NCBI RefSeq assembly: GCF_004353905.1
Contig: NZ_SMOD01000013.1
Span: forward strand, 1-64,000
Source of the DNA: Paraburkholderia guartelaensis
GTDB taxonomy: Bacteria; Pseudomonadota; Gammaproteobacteria; Burkholderiales; Burkholderiaceae
DNA length: 64,000 nucleotides
Direction of reading: 5' to 3'
In this document: positions 50,848 to 58,881 of the stretch, piece by piece
Position numbering within the stretch: the first letter of the stretch is position 1
Layout of the letters: each line of letters begins with the position of its first letter
Notes under the pieces: model-generated
Databases searched by the model: none
Told to the model about the DNA's origin: nothing
What the model saw: the letters and a program-made list of their open reading frames with translations, nothing else
Translations under genes and position numbers: made by a program

Positions 50848-51456
50848 TTAAGTCGCAAGCGCTGTCTTGCGTACGAGCGGCAACACGTCGTTGACCTGCG
50901 TTGAGATGTGCTCGGCGGCGACGCCGTAGACATGCAGCGAGACGGCCTGCGTGTCGCCGCCGTTCGAAAGCCGGTGAATGCTGGCGCGCCCGCGTCCGCC
51001 GAACGACACCGCGCCGCTCGCGCGCGGATGCGAGCGAACCACGTCGACGCCCTGGCGCGCGTCGTCCCACGCGTAGAGCGTTTCGGTCAGCGTGCCGTCG
51101 AGCACGGCGTAACCGCACCAGGTGTGATGCGCATGGATCGGGCTCGCGTGGCCCGGCTGCCAGACGAGTGCGGCGACCGTGTAGCGGCCGCGGCTGTCGG
51201 CTGCGATGACATGACGCCGATACGTGTCGGCGCTGCCTTCGCGCTGCGCGCGCGTGACGAGCGCCGGGTCGGCGAGCGCACGCGTGAGCGCCGCGCGCAT
51301 ACCGCGCGCGAAGCGTGCGCAGCGCGAGGGGTCGCCGGGCGTCGCGCAGGCATCGAAGGCGGCGTCGAGTGCGGCAGTGAAGCGCGCAACGGCGGCGGCG
51401 TGTTGCTCCGCGGTGTGGACGGCGCTCAGCAGGGCGAGTTCGGCAGGGGCGTTCAT
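50848..51456 (-). CDS. Cysteine-dioxygenase-like cupin protein
   Basis: A 202-residue cupin of the cysteine dioxygenase type. The iron-binding His-x-His is in SPIHAHHTWCGYAVLDG, the third His is probably in ASIHRLSNGGD, and the neighbouring Cys (TWCGY) may match the cross-link or gate position. The family oxidises thiols such as cysteine or 3-mercaptopropionate to sulfinic acids. The substrate cannot be told by eye. It is divergent from an Lrp gene, with palindromes typical of Lrp sites in between, so amino-acid-responsive control is likely. Confidence 0.8.
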   Translation of the reverse strand: MNAPAELALLSAVHTAEQHAAAVARFTAALDAAFDACATPGDPSRCARFARGMRAALTRALADPALVTRAQREGSADTYRRHVIAADSRGRYTVAALVWQPGHASPIHAHHTWCGYAVLDGTLTETLYAWDDARQGVDVVRSHPRASGAVSFGGRGRASIHRLSNGGDTQAVSLHVYGVAAEHISTQVNDVLPLVRKTALAT

Positions 51457-51546
51457 GGCGTGTTCTTCTTCCGGTTTCTACAAGAAGATTTATAGCCGTT
51501 CGCGCCTAGAAAGAGTTTTCCTATTCTTTCCTCGTTTGCCCATCGT

Positions 51547-51563
51547 GTAGAATAAATTTCTAC
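51547..51563. promoter_or_regulatory. Candidate Lrp-type operator in the CDO/Lrp gap
   Basis: GTAGAA-TAAAT-TTCTAC is a perfect inverted repeat with an AT-rich centre, 19 bp before the lrp start. A TTCTAC half-site also occurs at 51477-51482 near the dioxygenase start, and a TCTTCTT-N11-AAGAAGA repeat overlaps it. Confidence 0.65.
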
Positions 51564-51581
51564 GCTTCGGGGAGTGCGGAA

Positions 51582-52043
51582 ATGGATCTCATCGACAGAA
51601 AGCTGGTTGAGCTGCTGCAGCAGGACGCGACCATGCCCGTCGCGGAATTGGCGCAGCGCGTCAATCTTTCGCAAACGCCTTGCTGGAAGCGCGTGCAGCG
51701 CCTGAAGGAAACGGGCGTGATCCGCGCTCAAGTCGCGCTGTGCGACCCGCGCAAGCTCGGCGTCGGGACGACAGTGTTCGTCGCCGTGCGCACGAACCAG
51801 CACACCGAGGCATGGGCGCAGACCTTCACGCGCGCCGTGCAGGAGATTCCCGAGATCGTCGAGGCGTATCGCATGAGCGGCGAGACCGACTATCTGCTGC
51901 GCATCGTGGTCTCCGATATCGACGACTTCGATCGCGTCTACAAGCAGCTCATTCGCGCCGTGCCGCTGTTCGACGTCAGTTCGAGCTTCGCGATGGAGCA
52001 GCTCAAATATTCGACGGCGCTGCCGGTACGCAGCGGCGCCTAG
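51582..52043 (+). CDS. Lrp/AsnC-family transcriptional regulator
   Basis: A 153-residue regulator. The HTH is at about 3-60 (DLIDRKLVELLQQDATMPVAELAQRVNLSQTPCWKRVQRLKE) and the RAM ligand domain is at about 65-145 (GVIRAQVALCDPRKLGVGTTVFVAV; VEAYRMSGETDYLLRIVVSDIDDFDRVY). It probably controls the divergent dioxygenase gene and itself through the GTAGAA/TTCTAC repeat. The amino acid ligand is unknown; cysteine would fit its neighbour. Confidence 0.9.
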   Translation: MDLIDRKLVELLQQDATMPVAELAQRVNLSQTPCWKRVQRLKETGVIRAQVALCDPRKLGVGTTVFVAVRTNQHTEAWAQTFTRAVQEIPEIVEAYRMSGETDYLLRIVVSDIDDFDRVYKQLIRAVPLFDVSSSFAMEQLKYSTALPVRSGA

Positions 52044-52136
52044 CGGCACTTAGTGGCCTGCGGCGCAAGCCGTCTGCAAGGCATGGCGGCGTAGAATGCC
52101 CGTTCCTGTCATCCAATCCGAGGCTGGGCACGACCG

Positions 52137-52331
52137 ATGAATGAACCGCGCAAGAAGAACCCCACCGTTGGCGTGGCCGTGCTCATCGTCGTGGTGGTGC
52201 TGTTCGTGATCGGCACCGTGCTGTTCAACGCGCTGAAAAGCAAGCGCGAATACGAAGAGACTATGGGCGCCGGCTCGGCGCATGCATCCGCGAGCACGGC
52301 GGCCTCGCAAGCGAGCGGCTCGACGCAGTGA
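52137..52331 (+). CDS. Small single-span membrane protein
   Basis: A 64-residue protein. One transmembrane segment (VGVAVLIVVVVLFVIGTVLFNAL, about 11-33) is flanked by a basic N-terminus (MNEPRKKNP) and a Ser/Ala-rich hydrophilic tail. No family recognised. It lies downstream of lrp by 93 bp and ends 20 bp from the convergent FUSC gene. Confidence 0.65.
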   Translation: MNEPRKKNPTVGVAVLIVVVVLFVIGTVLFNALKSKREYEETMGAGSAHASASTAASQASGSTQ

Positions 52332-52351
52332 CGCGCCGGGCCTTCTCCTGC

Positions 52352-54895
52352 TTATTCCTCCGGTAGCCGGATGATGCTCGCGTCCCGGCGAATGAGCCAG
52401 GACGCCGTGATCATTTGCTTGCACTGGTGTGCGAGCAGCTTGAGTTCCTGGGGCAGTTCCGCGGAGGCGCCGAGCGCGCGCTCCGCTTCCACCACCATCG
52501 CATCGAGTTCGCGCGTGAGCTGCTTCGTGATGTCGGTCTGCTCGGCGGGCGCAGGCGTGCCCGCTTCGGCCGCGACGAGGTTCTCGCGCACGCACGAAAG
52601 CGCGCGCTCGAGCGCGTCGAGCTTGACCTCTGGCTGATCGGGCCGCGCCGTGCTGCGCAGGAGCGGGGCGGTAGCCGTGATCTGCGAGGCGAGCACGTGG
52701 CTGCGCACGAGCAGGTCGTTGAGTTCGGGCACGAACTTCTGCGCGGCCTTCGGTTCGAGCATCATGCGCTGGAACGCCTGGCCGAGATTCGCAAACGCCA
52801 CGTGCACGTTCTTGCGTGCAAGCCGGTAACGGAAGTCGCGCGCAAGCGAGGGCGCGGCTGCTGCTGCATTTGCCGTCGCCTGCGCGGTTTGCGCAGCGGC
52901 TTTTGCGCCCACGGCTGACACGGGCGAGCCGGGTGCGCCGGCCGTAGGCGAGTCGTCGAGGGTCGCCGTCGCGGCGGCAACGGGTTCATCGATGACGCTC
53001 GCCGCGTTCGCCGAAGCGCTCGCCATTGCGCTCACGTTGCTCGTCACCGTATTCGTCACCGAATTTGTCACAGCGACCACATCGGCTGCGAGCGTCGCCG
53101 TGGGCGCTGCATGGGCGGCCACGCGTGCGCCGGCCTCGCTCACCGCGGCCCCCGCGAACGCCGGCTGCGGCGCGCTCGTGCGACCGCTCCACCACCAGCT
53201 GGCCTCGAGATAGCTGCGCGTCGCGCCGATCATGTCGTGCACGAGCTTGCCCATCAGGCGGTATTCCCAGTACGGGAACAGATGGCTCGCGCCGATGGCG
53301 ATCATGCAACCCACCACCGTGTCGATCGCGCGCTCGCCGATGATGCGCATGCTGCCCGGCGCGAGCAGATGGAACATCAGGAGCACGTAGGCCGACGTGA
53401 ACACCACGCTCGCCGTGTAGTTGAAGAGCAGGAGGCTGTAGCTCATCACCATCGCCGCGAACATCGAGACGAGCAGCACGAGCGGCTGCTTCACGAGCAG
53501 GATCAACGCAATGCTCGCGATACAGCCGATCAGCGTGCCGACGATACGCTGCGCGTTGCGCTGGCGCGTGAGCGAGTAGCCCGGCTTCAGGATGATGATG
53601 CTCGTCATCACGATCCAGTAGGCGTTGGTGAGCGGCAGAAGCCGCCCGAGCCAGAAGCCCACCGCGACGGCGATCGTCACGCGCAGCGCGTGGCGAAAGC
53701 TCGGCGAGGCCATCGTGAGATTCGAGAAAATCTGCAGCCAGGACACGCGGCGGTTCGTCACGAAGCGCGTGAGGGCCTCGTCGATGCGCAGCTCGGTTTC
53801 GGTCGTCGGCACTTCGCTCGCGAGGCTGCGGCGCATGCGGTCGATCAGGCGCGTCGCGCTCCAGATACGCCGGAACGATGCCGAGATCGCCGCATAGGCT
53901 TCCGGGTCGGTCGCGGCCAGGTCGCGCTTTTTCAGTTGCTCGAGTTCGTATTCGATGGCGCGCAATTCGGCCTTCACGTTCACGCTCGCGCGCGGCGCCT
54001 CGTTTTGCAGCACCGCGAGGCCGATGTCTTCGAGATCGGCGGCGGCCTTGCGGATCAGGTCGCGGTAGAACACGAGCAGGTCGGAGCCGCCGAAGGTGTT
54101 GCGCACGAGCGGGTAGTCGGTGTGCGCGCCCACGAACAGCTCATGCAGATCGACCGTGTTGATGAACAGGTTGAAGTGCATCGCGCGCCGCGCATCGATC
54201 TTGCCGGCCCTGAGTTTGGGCAGGTTGCGCAGCACGATATCGCGCGCCGCGTCCTGGCGCTCGACGGCGGCGATCTGCTTCGCGACGAGGTTGCGATAGC
54301 ACTCGTCGAGATCGTTGTCGAGGTCGAAGAACTGGGCGCGCGCGAGCAGATAGTCGGCGCAGGCGAACACGCTTTCGGCGAGCGCCTGCTGCTCGATGCG
54401 ATCGAGCATGAGCTGGCTGATCAAGGTCGACCACGCCGTGTACCAGAGGCCGCCCAGCAGAATCCACAATGCATTGACGAGGGCGAGGTGCGGCGTGAAA
54501 TGCTCCTCGAGCGTCATCACCATCATGAAGAGGGTGGCGAAGCTGATCTGCGGCCAGCGGTTGCCGTAGACCACGATCAGCGAGAGCACGAAGGTGAGCG
54601 GCACCACGGTGGCCCAGAGCGCGATGGGACTGAAGGTGGCGAGGCCGGTGGCGTAAGCGGAGAGAAACCCGATCACGCTGCACGCGAGCATTTCGTTGCG
54701 CTTGTACTTGAGCGGCCCCGGCATGTCGACCACGCAGGCGCCGAGCGCGCCGGTCGAGATGGTGAAACCCAGCTCGCTCTTGTGAAAGACGAACAGGCAC
54801 AGGACAGCCGGAAGCGAGATGCCGATCGCGATGCGCAGGCCGCCGTAAAAGTACTGGCTATAGAGGAATTTCCTGATTTCTACGGAGTAGCGCAT
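52352..54895 (-). CDS. FUSC-family inner-membrane protein (YccS/YhfK-like) with a long Ala-rich insert
   Basis: An 847-residue protein of the fusaric-acid-resistance superfamily. The two membrane blocks are at about 15-165 (GISLPAVLCLFVFHKSELGFTIS ... GLATFSPIALWATVVPLTFVLSLIV) and about 405-540 (FRHALRVTIAVAVGFWLGRLLPLTNAYWIVMTSIIILKPGYSLTRQRNAQRIVGTLIGC). Each is followed by a cytoplasmic helical domain. Between about 572 and 683 sits an Ala/Thr/Val-rich low-complexity stretch (for example VTNSVTNTVTSNVSAMASAS) that makes it about 120 residues longer than YccS. Possible efflux or envelope role; no periplasmic adaptor gene adjoins it. Confidence 0.88.
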   Translation of the reverse strand: MRYSVEIRKFLYSQYFYGGLRIAIGISLPAVLCLFVFHKSELGFTISTGALGACVVDMPGPLKYKRNEMLACSVIGFLSAYATGLATFSPIALWATVVPLTFVLSLIVVYGNRWPQISFATLFMMVMTLEEHFTPHLALVNALWILLGGLWYTAWSTLISQLMLDRIEQQALAESVFACADYLLARAQFFDLDNDLDECYRNLVAKQIAAVERQDAARDIVLRNLPKLRAGKIDARRAMHFNLFINTVDLHELFVGAHTDYPLVRNTFGGSDLLVFYRDLIRKAAADLEDIGLAVLQNEAPRASVNVKAELRAIEYELEQLKKRDLAATDPEAYAAISASFRRIWSATRLIDRMRRSLASEVPTTETELRIDEALTRFVTNRRVSWLQIFSNLTMASPSFRHALRVTIAVAVGFWLGRLLPLTNAYWIVMTSIIILKPGYSLTRQRNAQRIVGTLIGCIASIALILLVKQPLVLLVSMFAAMVMSYSLLLFNYTASVVFTSAYVLLMFHLLAPGSMRIIGERAIDTVVGCMIAIGASHLFPYWEYRLMGKLVHDMIGATRSYLEASWWWSGRTSAPQPAFAGAAVSEAGARVAAHAAPTATLAADVVAVTNSVTNTVTSNVSAMASASANAASVIDEPVAAATATLDDSPTAGAPGSPVSAVGAKAAAQTAQATANAAAAAPSLARDFRYRLARKNVHVAFANLGQAFQRMMLEPKAAQKFVPELNDLLVRSHVLASQITATAPLLRSTARPDQPEVKLDALERALSCVRENLVAAEAGTPAPAEQTDITKQLTRELDAMVVEAERALGASAELPQELKLLAHQCKQMITASWLIRRDASIIRLPEE

Positions 54896-55018
54896 CGACT
54901 GCCGGGGAAGTTCGAGAGCGGACGGTACGCCGCGGACTGTGGCGCTGAGTCTAACGTATTTCGGGCGCGATCTGACCGTCGATGCGTGCAGAACCGGGCC
55001 GAAGCCGACGCCGATCCC

Positions 55019-55690
55019 TCAGTCCACGCTGAGCGTGCTCGTGTTCGTCGCGGCGGCCGCGTCGCCGAGCAGGCCGTGCGTGCCGTGAATGCGCCGCATG
55101 CGCGTGCGATACCAGAAGGTCCAGGCCATCAGGCCGCCGAACACGCCATAGCCGATGATCGGCGAGACGACGAGAAAGCGCTCGATCGGCCAGGTCGCGG
55201 CCAGATAAGTGCGCAGCGCGGAATCGAGACAAAGCCCGAAGCCCCAGATGAACGTGAGCAGCCGCATCGCCCCTGCGAAGCTCGCGTTTTCCTTCCAGAG
55301 CAGTTCGAGCCGCGCGACGCCCTCGCGAGTCTCGCGCGCGACCGTCGCTCGCGTGAGATAGAACACGAGCGGGCGCTTCGCGAGAAGCGAGATCAGGAAC
55401 GCGGCGCCGATCGCGCCCGAGGCGAGGCATTCGCGCATCAACAGCACGCGCGGGCTGCCTCCGAACGCCACCGCGAGCAGCGAAAGCACGATGCCGAGCA
55501 GAATGACGGCGGAGAGCGCGTCGACGCGCCGAAAGCGCGCCAGTTCGACGATGCTCCAGGCAAGCGGCGGCGCGGCCGAGGCAATGAGGCCGCCGACTTC
55601 GCCCCAGTACGGCTCGGCGAGGCGGTAGGCGACCCAGGGAAGCAGCAGGTTGACCGCCAGTTCGGCAACGAATGCTGGACGCAGCTTCAT
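55019..55690 (-). CDS. VC0807-family membrane protein
   Basis: A 223-residue polytopic protein resembling the VC0807 family. The N-terminal AELAVNLLLPWVAYRLAEPYWGEVGGLIASAAPPLAWSI block, then FAGAMRLLTFIWGFGLCLDSALRTYLA and VVSPIIGYGVFGGLMAWTFWYRTRM, are the recurring motifs. About six membrane spans. Function unknown. The start at 55690 was chosen because the upstream part of the open frame is Arg/Cys-rich and unlike a membrane protein. It lies on the minus strand directly upstream of the FUSC gene, with 123 bp between. Confidence 0.82.
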   Translation of the reverse strand: MKLRPAFVAELAVNLLLPWVAYRLAEPYWGEVGGLIASAAPPLAWSIVELARFRRVDALSAVILLGIVLSLLAVAFGGSPRVLLMRECLASGAIGAAFLISLLAKRPLVFYLTRATVARETREGVARLELLWKENASFAGAMRLLTFIWGFGLCLDSALRTYLAATWPIERFLVVSPIIGYGVFGGLMAWTFWYRTRMRRIHGTHGLLGDAAAATNTSTLSVD

Positions 55691-55931
55691 GGGGTGCGTG
55701 CTCCTGAGGGTTCGCCCAAGGCAATGACGGCAGTATGGTTCATGCGCCGCGCGGCAGCAAACTGGCTGCGCACCCGGTAGGCTGTGCGGCGGCATTTCGC
55801 ATGCCCGCAGGGACCGGCTTGCCGCTTGGGCTGGGGGTATCGCGCTTGAGTCACGCCTGTGCCGATTCAGCCGCGCTGTGCGACACTGCCGCGTGCCCGG
55901 CCCGATGCGGCCTGCTTTCTTCTATTTGCCC

Positions 55932-56336
55932 ATGACCGCACGCGCGCCCATCCCGTTGCAGGAAATCGAACTCGTCGCCGTTCGCGCACAGGGTGCGGGC
56001 GGCCAGAACGTGAACAAGGTGTCGAGCGCGATTCATCTGCGCTTCGATATCCGCGCCTCGTCGTTGCCCGAGGTGCTCAAGATGCGCCTGCTCGCGCTCG
56101 CCGACCGCCGGATTACGAGCGAGGGCGTCGTCGTGATCAAGTCGCAGGAATACCGCACCCAGGAACAGAACCGCGTGGCCGCGCTGGCGCGCCTCGAGGA
56201 GCTGGTCGACAGCGTGAGCGTGACGCGCAAGGCGCGTGTGGCGACGCGCCCCACGCGCGCCTCGAAGCTGCGCCGGCTCGACAGCAAGGCGCGCACCGGC
56301 GAGCTGAAGGCGGGGCGTCGGCGCGTGACCGACTAG
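55932..56336 (+). CDS. arfB: ArfB, ribosome rescue peptidyl-tRNA hydrolase (YaeJ)
   Basis: A 134-residue release-factor-like protein. The catalytic GGQ is at residues 23-25 (QGAGGQNVNKVSSAIHLRFD). The fold continues with RITSEGVVVIKSQEYRTQEQNR, and a basic C-terminal tail (RPTRASKLRRLDSKARTGELKAGRRR) inserts in the empty mRNA channel. It frees stalled ribosomes lacking a stop codon. The start at 55932 gives the usual ArfB N-terminus. Ends 45 bp from the convergent EAL gene. Confidence 0.95.
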   Translation: MTARAPIPLQEIELVAVRAQGAGGQNVNKVSSAIHLRFDIRASSLPEVLKMRLLALADRRITSEGVVVIKSQEYRTQEQNRVAALARLEELVDSVSVTRKARVATRPTRASKLRRLDSKARTGELKAGRRRVTD

Positions 56337-56381
56337 CGACCCGGACCGCGCGGCGGGCGGATTGCCGGTTTGCGATGCGGC

Positions 56382-57686
56382 CTAACCCGGCTCGCGCCAG
56401 GGGCGTTCTCGCGGCCCGTGCTCGGGCGGAAAGTCCGCGCACAACACGTGCGTCGCGCCGCCGTAGTCGAGCGCGATGGCGGCGGTGTAGCAGAGCTCGC
56501 CGTCGTTGAGCGAATAGTGCGGACCCATCACCGCAACCCGGCCGGGCGCGGCGAGCGCACGCCGGAAATACCCGCGGCGCGACCAGTTGCTGTCAGTGTC
56601 GGGATAGAAAGGTGCCAGGCGCGCGGGCGGTCCGACGCCTGGCATGGCAATCGAAGGCTCGTGCTGCTCGCCGTGTTCATCCGCGGCGAATACGCGCTGC
56701 GCGTGGCTGCCGCCGTCGCCGAAGATTGCCTCGGCCGCCGCTTCGAGCGTTCCGCCGCCCGTGAGCACGCGCGCGCCGCGCAGCATGGCGTGCGAGAGCG
56801 CGCCGAAATTGACCTGCTCGATGATCTCGGTGCTGCGCTGATAGTCGGCGAAGCGCCGCCACATCGACTGCGCGAGCGCGGGCGCGGCGGCGCTCGCTTG
56901 TCGTACCGAAGCTTGCGGCTCGCCGAACCAGAAGCCCTGCACGAGATCGACGTCGGCCTGCATCAGCACCATGAGCTGCGGCTCGGTCTCGACGCCTTCT
57001 GCCAGCACCATCGTGCCGGCATGGTGAAGAATCGAGACGAGTTCCGAGATGAATGCCACGTGACTCTCGCTGCTGGCCGCGCGCGTGACGAGCGAGCGGT
57101 CGAGCTTGACGATGTCGGGCCGGTAGCGCCAGACGCGGTCGAAATTGGAGAAGCCCGCGCCGAAGTCGTCGAGCGCGACGAGAAAATCGCGGCCGCCGGC
57201 AGGCGGCCTTTCGTCGACGAACGAGCTGGGCTCGTCGCCGCCGCGCTGCTCGAGCACCTCGATCACCACACGTTCGTGCGGGAAGTCGAAGTGCCGGCAC
57301 AGGCCGTCGATGGCGCCCTGCGCGGGGTAGCCGGCGCGTGCGCTGCGCGGCAGCGTGTTCAGGAAGATCCAGCCGCTCTCCACGCCTTGCCGGATGAAAT
57401 TCGCGAGGTGCAGGCAGCAAGCCAGTTCGTCGAGCTGCTGCGCTTCGGCGCCTTGCACCGTGGCGAACAGATCCGCGGGCGCGAGCGCCTGGCCCGCTTC
57501 GTCGGTGACGCGCAACAACGCCTCATAGCCGACCACGCGCTGATGCGTGATGGAGAGCACCGGCTGGAACGCGCTGGCGAGCGCGCAACCATGCCATTGC
57601 GCGCCCCAGCCGTCGGCACGCGGCTGCAGTTGGGCGAGCAGGCTGGCGGTGGCAGTCGCCGTTGCGTTCGACGGATCGTTCGGCAT
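56382..57686 (-). CDS. EAL-domain phosphodiesterase with C-terminal sensor-like domain
   Basis: A 434-residue protein. EAL is at about 25-260: GYEALLRV, FLNTLPRS, VIEVLEQ, DDFGAGFSNFDRVWRYRPDIVKLDRSLV, and AEGVETEPQLMVLMQADVDLVQGFWFG. The core residues E, N, E, DD, K and E are present, so c-di-GMP hydrolysis is plausible. The C-terminal 160 residues (about 275-430), with NWSRRGYFRRALAAPGRVAVMGPHYS, resemble a PDC/Cache-like sensing fold, which is unusual on the C-terminal side and without membrane spans. Not adjacent to the other c-di-GMP genes. It lies 302 bp downstream of the 86-residue gene. Confidence 0.85.
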   Translation of the reverse strand: MPNDPSNATATATASLLAQLQPRADGWGAQWHGCALASAFQPVLSITHQRVVGYEALLRVTDEAGQALAPADLFATVQGAEAQQLDELACCLHLANFIRQGVESGWIFLNTLPRSARAGYPAQGAIDGLCRHFDFPHERVVIEVLEQRGGDEPSSFVDERPPAGGRDFLVALDDFGAGFSNFDRVWRYRPDIVKLDRSLVTRAASSESHVAFISELVSILHHAGTMVLAEGVETEPQLMVLMQADVDLVQGFWFGEPQASVRQASAAAPALAQSMWRRFADYQRSTEIIEQVNFGALSHAMLRGARVLTGGGTLEAAAEAIFGDGGSHAQRVFAADEHGEQHEPSIAMPGVGPPARLAPFYPDTDSNWSRRGYFRRALAAPGRVAVMGPHYSLNDGELCYTAAIALDYGGATHVLCADFPPEHGPRERPWREPG

Positions 57687-57988
57687 GGCTCGGGACGCGC
57701 GACGGCGCGGGCGGTTCGTAGGCGCCTGTACCGGCGCGGGCCGCGCAACTGCCGGCTATAGCAGGCGCTCGCCCGATGGCGGTAACCGCCAGGGCCTGTC
57801 GTCAGGTGTAGGGACGATGGGTAAATGCTGCGCGCATGCGCCGTGCCTGGCGCGGCGATGTGTGCCCGACGTGTGCCGATGAATGGCGAGCGAGGCGAGG
57901 AGGGTCGGGAAGAGGTGATGCCGGGAGAGGGCGCTCGCGTTGGGTGCGAGCGCCTTGCATGCCGCCTGCCGGCGGCCTGATTTACCGT
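57687..57988 (-). other. Intergenic region between the EAL gene and the 86-residue gene
   Basis: 302 bp. GGCGCTCGC (57930-57938) and GCGAGCGCC (57946-57954) form a strong 9-bp hairpin just past the end of the 86-residue gene, without a T-run on the minus side. The rest presumably contains the EAL gene promoter; I saw no distinct motif. Confidence 0.5.
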
Positions 57989-58249
57989 TCAGTGCGCCGT
58001 GTCGGGCACGTCGAGAATCAGAATGATGGTCCAGTCCGCGTCGCCTTCATGATGGTATTGGCGCTCTGCCACGATGAACGGCTGCTGCTTGCCGGCCGGG
58101 CCGAGAAACAGCACGTCGCCTTCCATCGGCAGGCATTCGATGGGGGGCAGCGCGAGATACGCGTCCTGGTTGCCGCCGCGCGGCATCAGTTTTTCGATCT
58201 TGCGTGAGGCCGCTTCGGTCCATTCGATGTCGAGCTGGATGTTGCTCAT
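57989..58249 (-). CDS. Conserved hypothetical cytoplasmic protein
   Basis: An 86-residue acidic protein (SNIQLDIEWTEAASRKIEKLMPRGG, then FLGPAGKQQPFIVAERQYHHEGDADWTIILILDVPDT). No signal peptide or membrane span. The alternating strand pattern suggests a small beta-rich fold. I do not recognise the family. The start at 58249 is set by the ATG after GAGAAACACA; an upstream open frame is Arg-rich and unlikely to be translated. Confidence 0.6.
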   Translation of the reverse strand: MSNIQLDIEWTEAASRKIEKLMPRGGNQDAYLALPPIECLPMEGDVLFLGPAGKQQPFIVAERQYHHEGDADWTIILILDVPDTAH

Positions 58250-58399
58250 TGTGTTTCTCCGCGCGTGGCGCGCACAAAAGGTTGGGTCTATGCCGACAGG
58301 GGCGTTTTCGAGGTGCGCGACTTTAGCATACCGCGCCGACGCGCCAGCGCGACGCCGATGCGCGCGAGACCGCAAACGCGGCGGCGTGGCGCGGCGAAT

Positions 58400-58434
58400 A
58401 AAAAAGCCGATGGCGGCAATACCGGCATCGGCTT
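58400..58434 (-). terminator. Intrinsic terminator of the small His-rich exported protein gene
   Basis: Minus-strand hairpin with 9-bp arms AAGCCGATG (58404-58412) and CATCGGCTT (58426-58434), followed by T residues (A-run at 58400-58405). Confidence 0.88.
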
Positions 58435-58494
58435 CATTCCCGGGAGACGTTGTCCGCGTGCGCTGGGCTGCGCGCGGCCAGGCTTCGCCCGTTC

Positions 58495-58722
58495 TTACTG
58501 GGCAGGGGCCTTCTTGTGATGCGGATGCCCCGACTTGTGATGCATCATGGGCGCCGGCGCAGGCGCGGCTTCCTGTTGCTGCTGCAGAGCCTGCGCGCGT
58601 TGCAGGACGTCGTCGGCCTTGGCCGGGTCGGTGCTCATCGTGATGCCGTTATCCGACTGCGCATGCGCAGCGCCCGCCAGTGCGGAAAGTGAAATCAGGA
58701 CTGCGAGGGACACTTTTTTCAT
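58495..58722 (-). CDS. Small exported His/Gln-rich protein
   Basis: A 75-residue protein with a typical signal peptide (KKVSLAVLISLSALAGAAHA, cleavage near residue 21). The mature part has a short helix (DPAKADDVLQRAQALQQQQ) and a C-terminal tail with Met-Met-His-His and Pro-His-His-Lys (MMHHKSGHPHHKKAPAQ). The tail might bind metal, such as copper or nickel, but no family is recognised. A ribosome site (GGAGGT) and a terminator (58400-58434) frame it as a one-gene unit. Confidence 0.68.
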   Translation of the reverse strand: MKKVSLAVLISLSALAGAAHAQSDNGITMSTDPAKADDVLQRAQALQQQQEAAPAPAPMMHHKSGHPHHKKAPAQ

Positions 58723-58881
58723 CTTTACCTCCGAAGGAGCGGTTTATGGACCCAGCCGTGACCTGTCCAAGCAGGATGGACACCCCATTCTAACGATCAA
58801 ATACTCGCGCCAGATGACATCACGTCTGCCGTTCGCGCAGGAGTTACATCTCGTTACATCTAGCTTCGCCATACCGTCATA

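Noticed and set aside
53111..55780. 889-codon plus-strand open frame opposite the FUSC gene
   Set aside because: No family features; the opposite strand encodes a clear FUSC-type membrane protein and a VC0807-type protein.
57930..57954. Terminator for the 86-residue gene
   Set aside because: A strong hairpin exists, but no T-run follows on the transcribed strand, so it is only mentioned under the intergenic entry.
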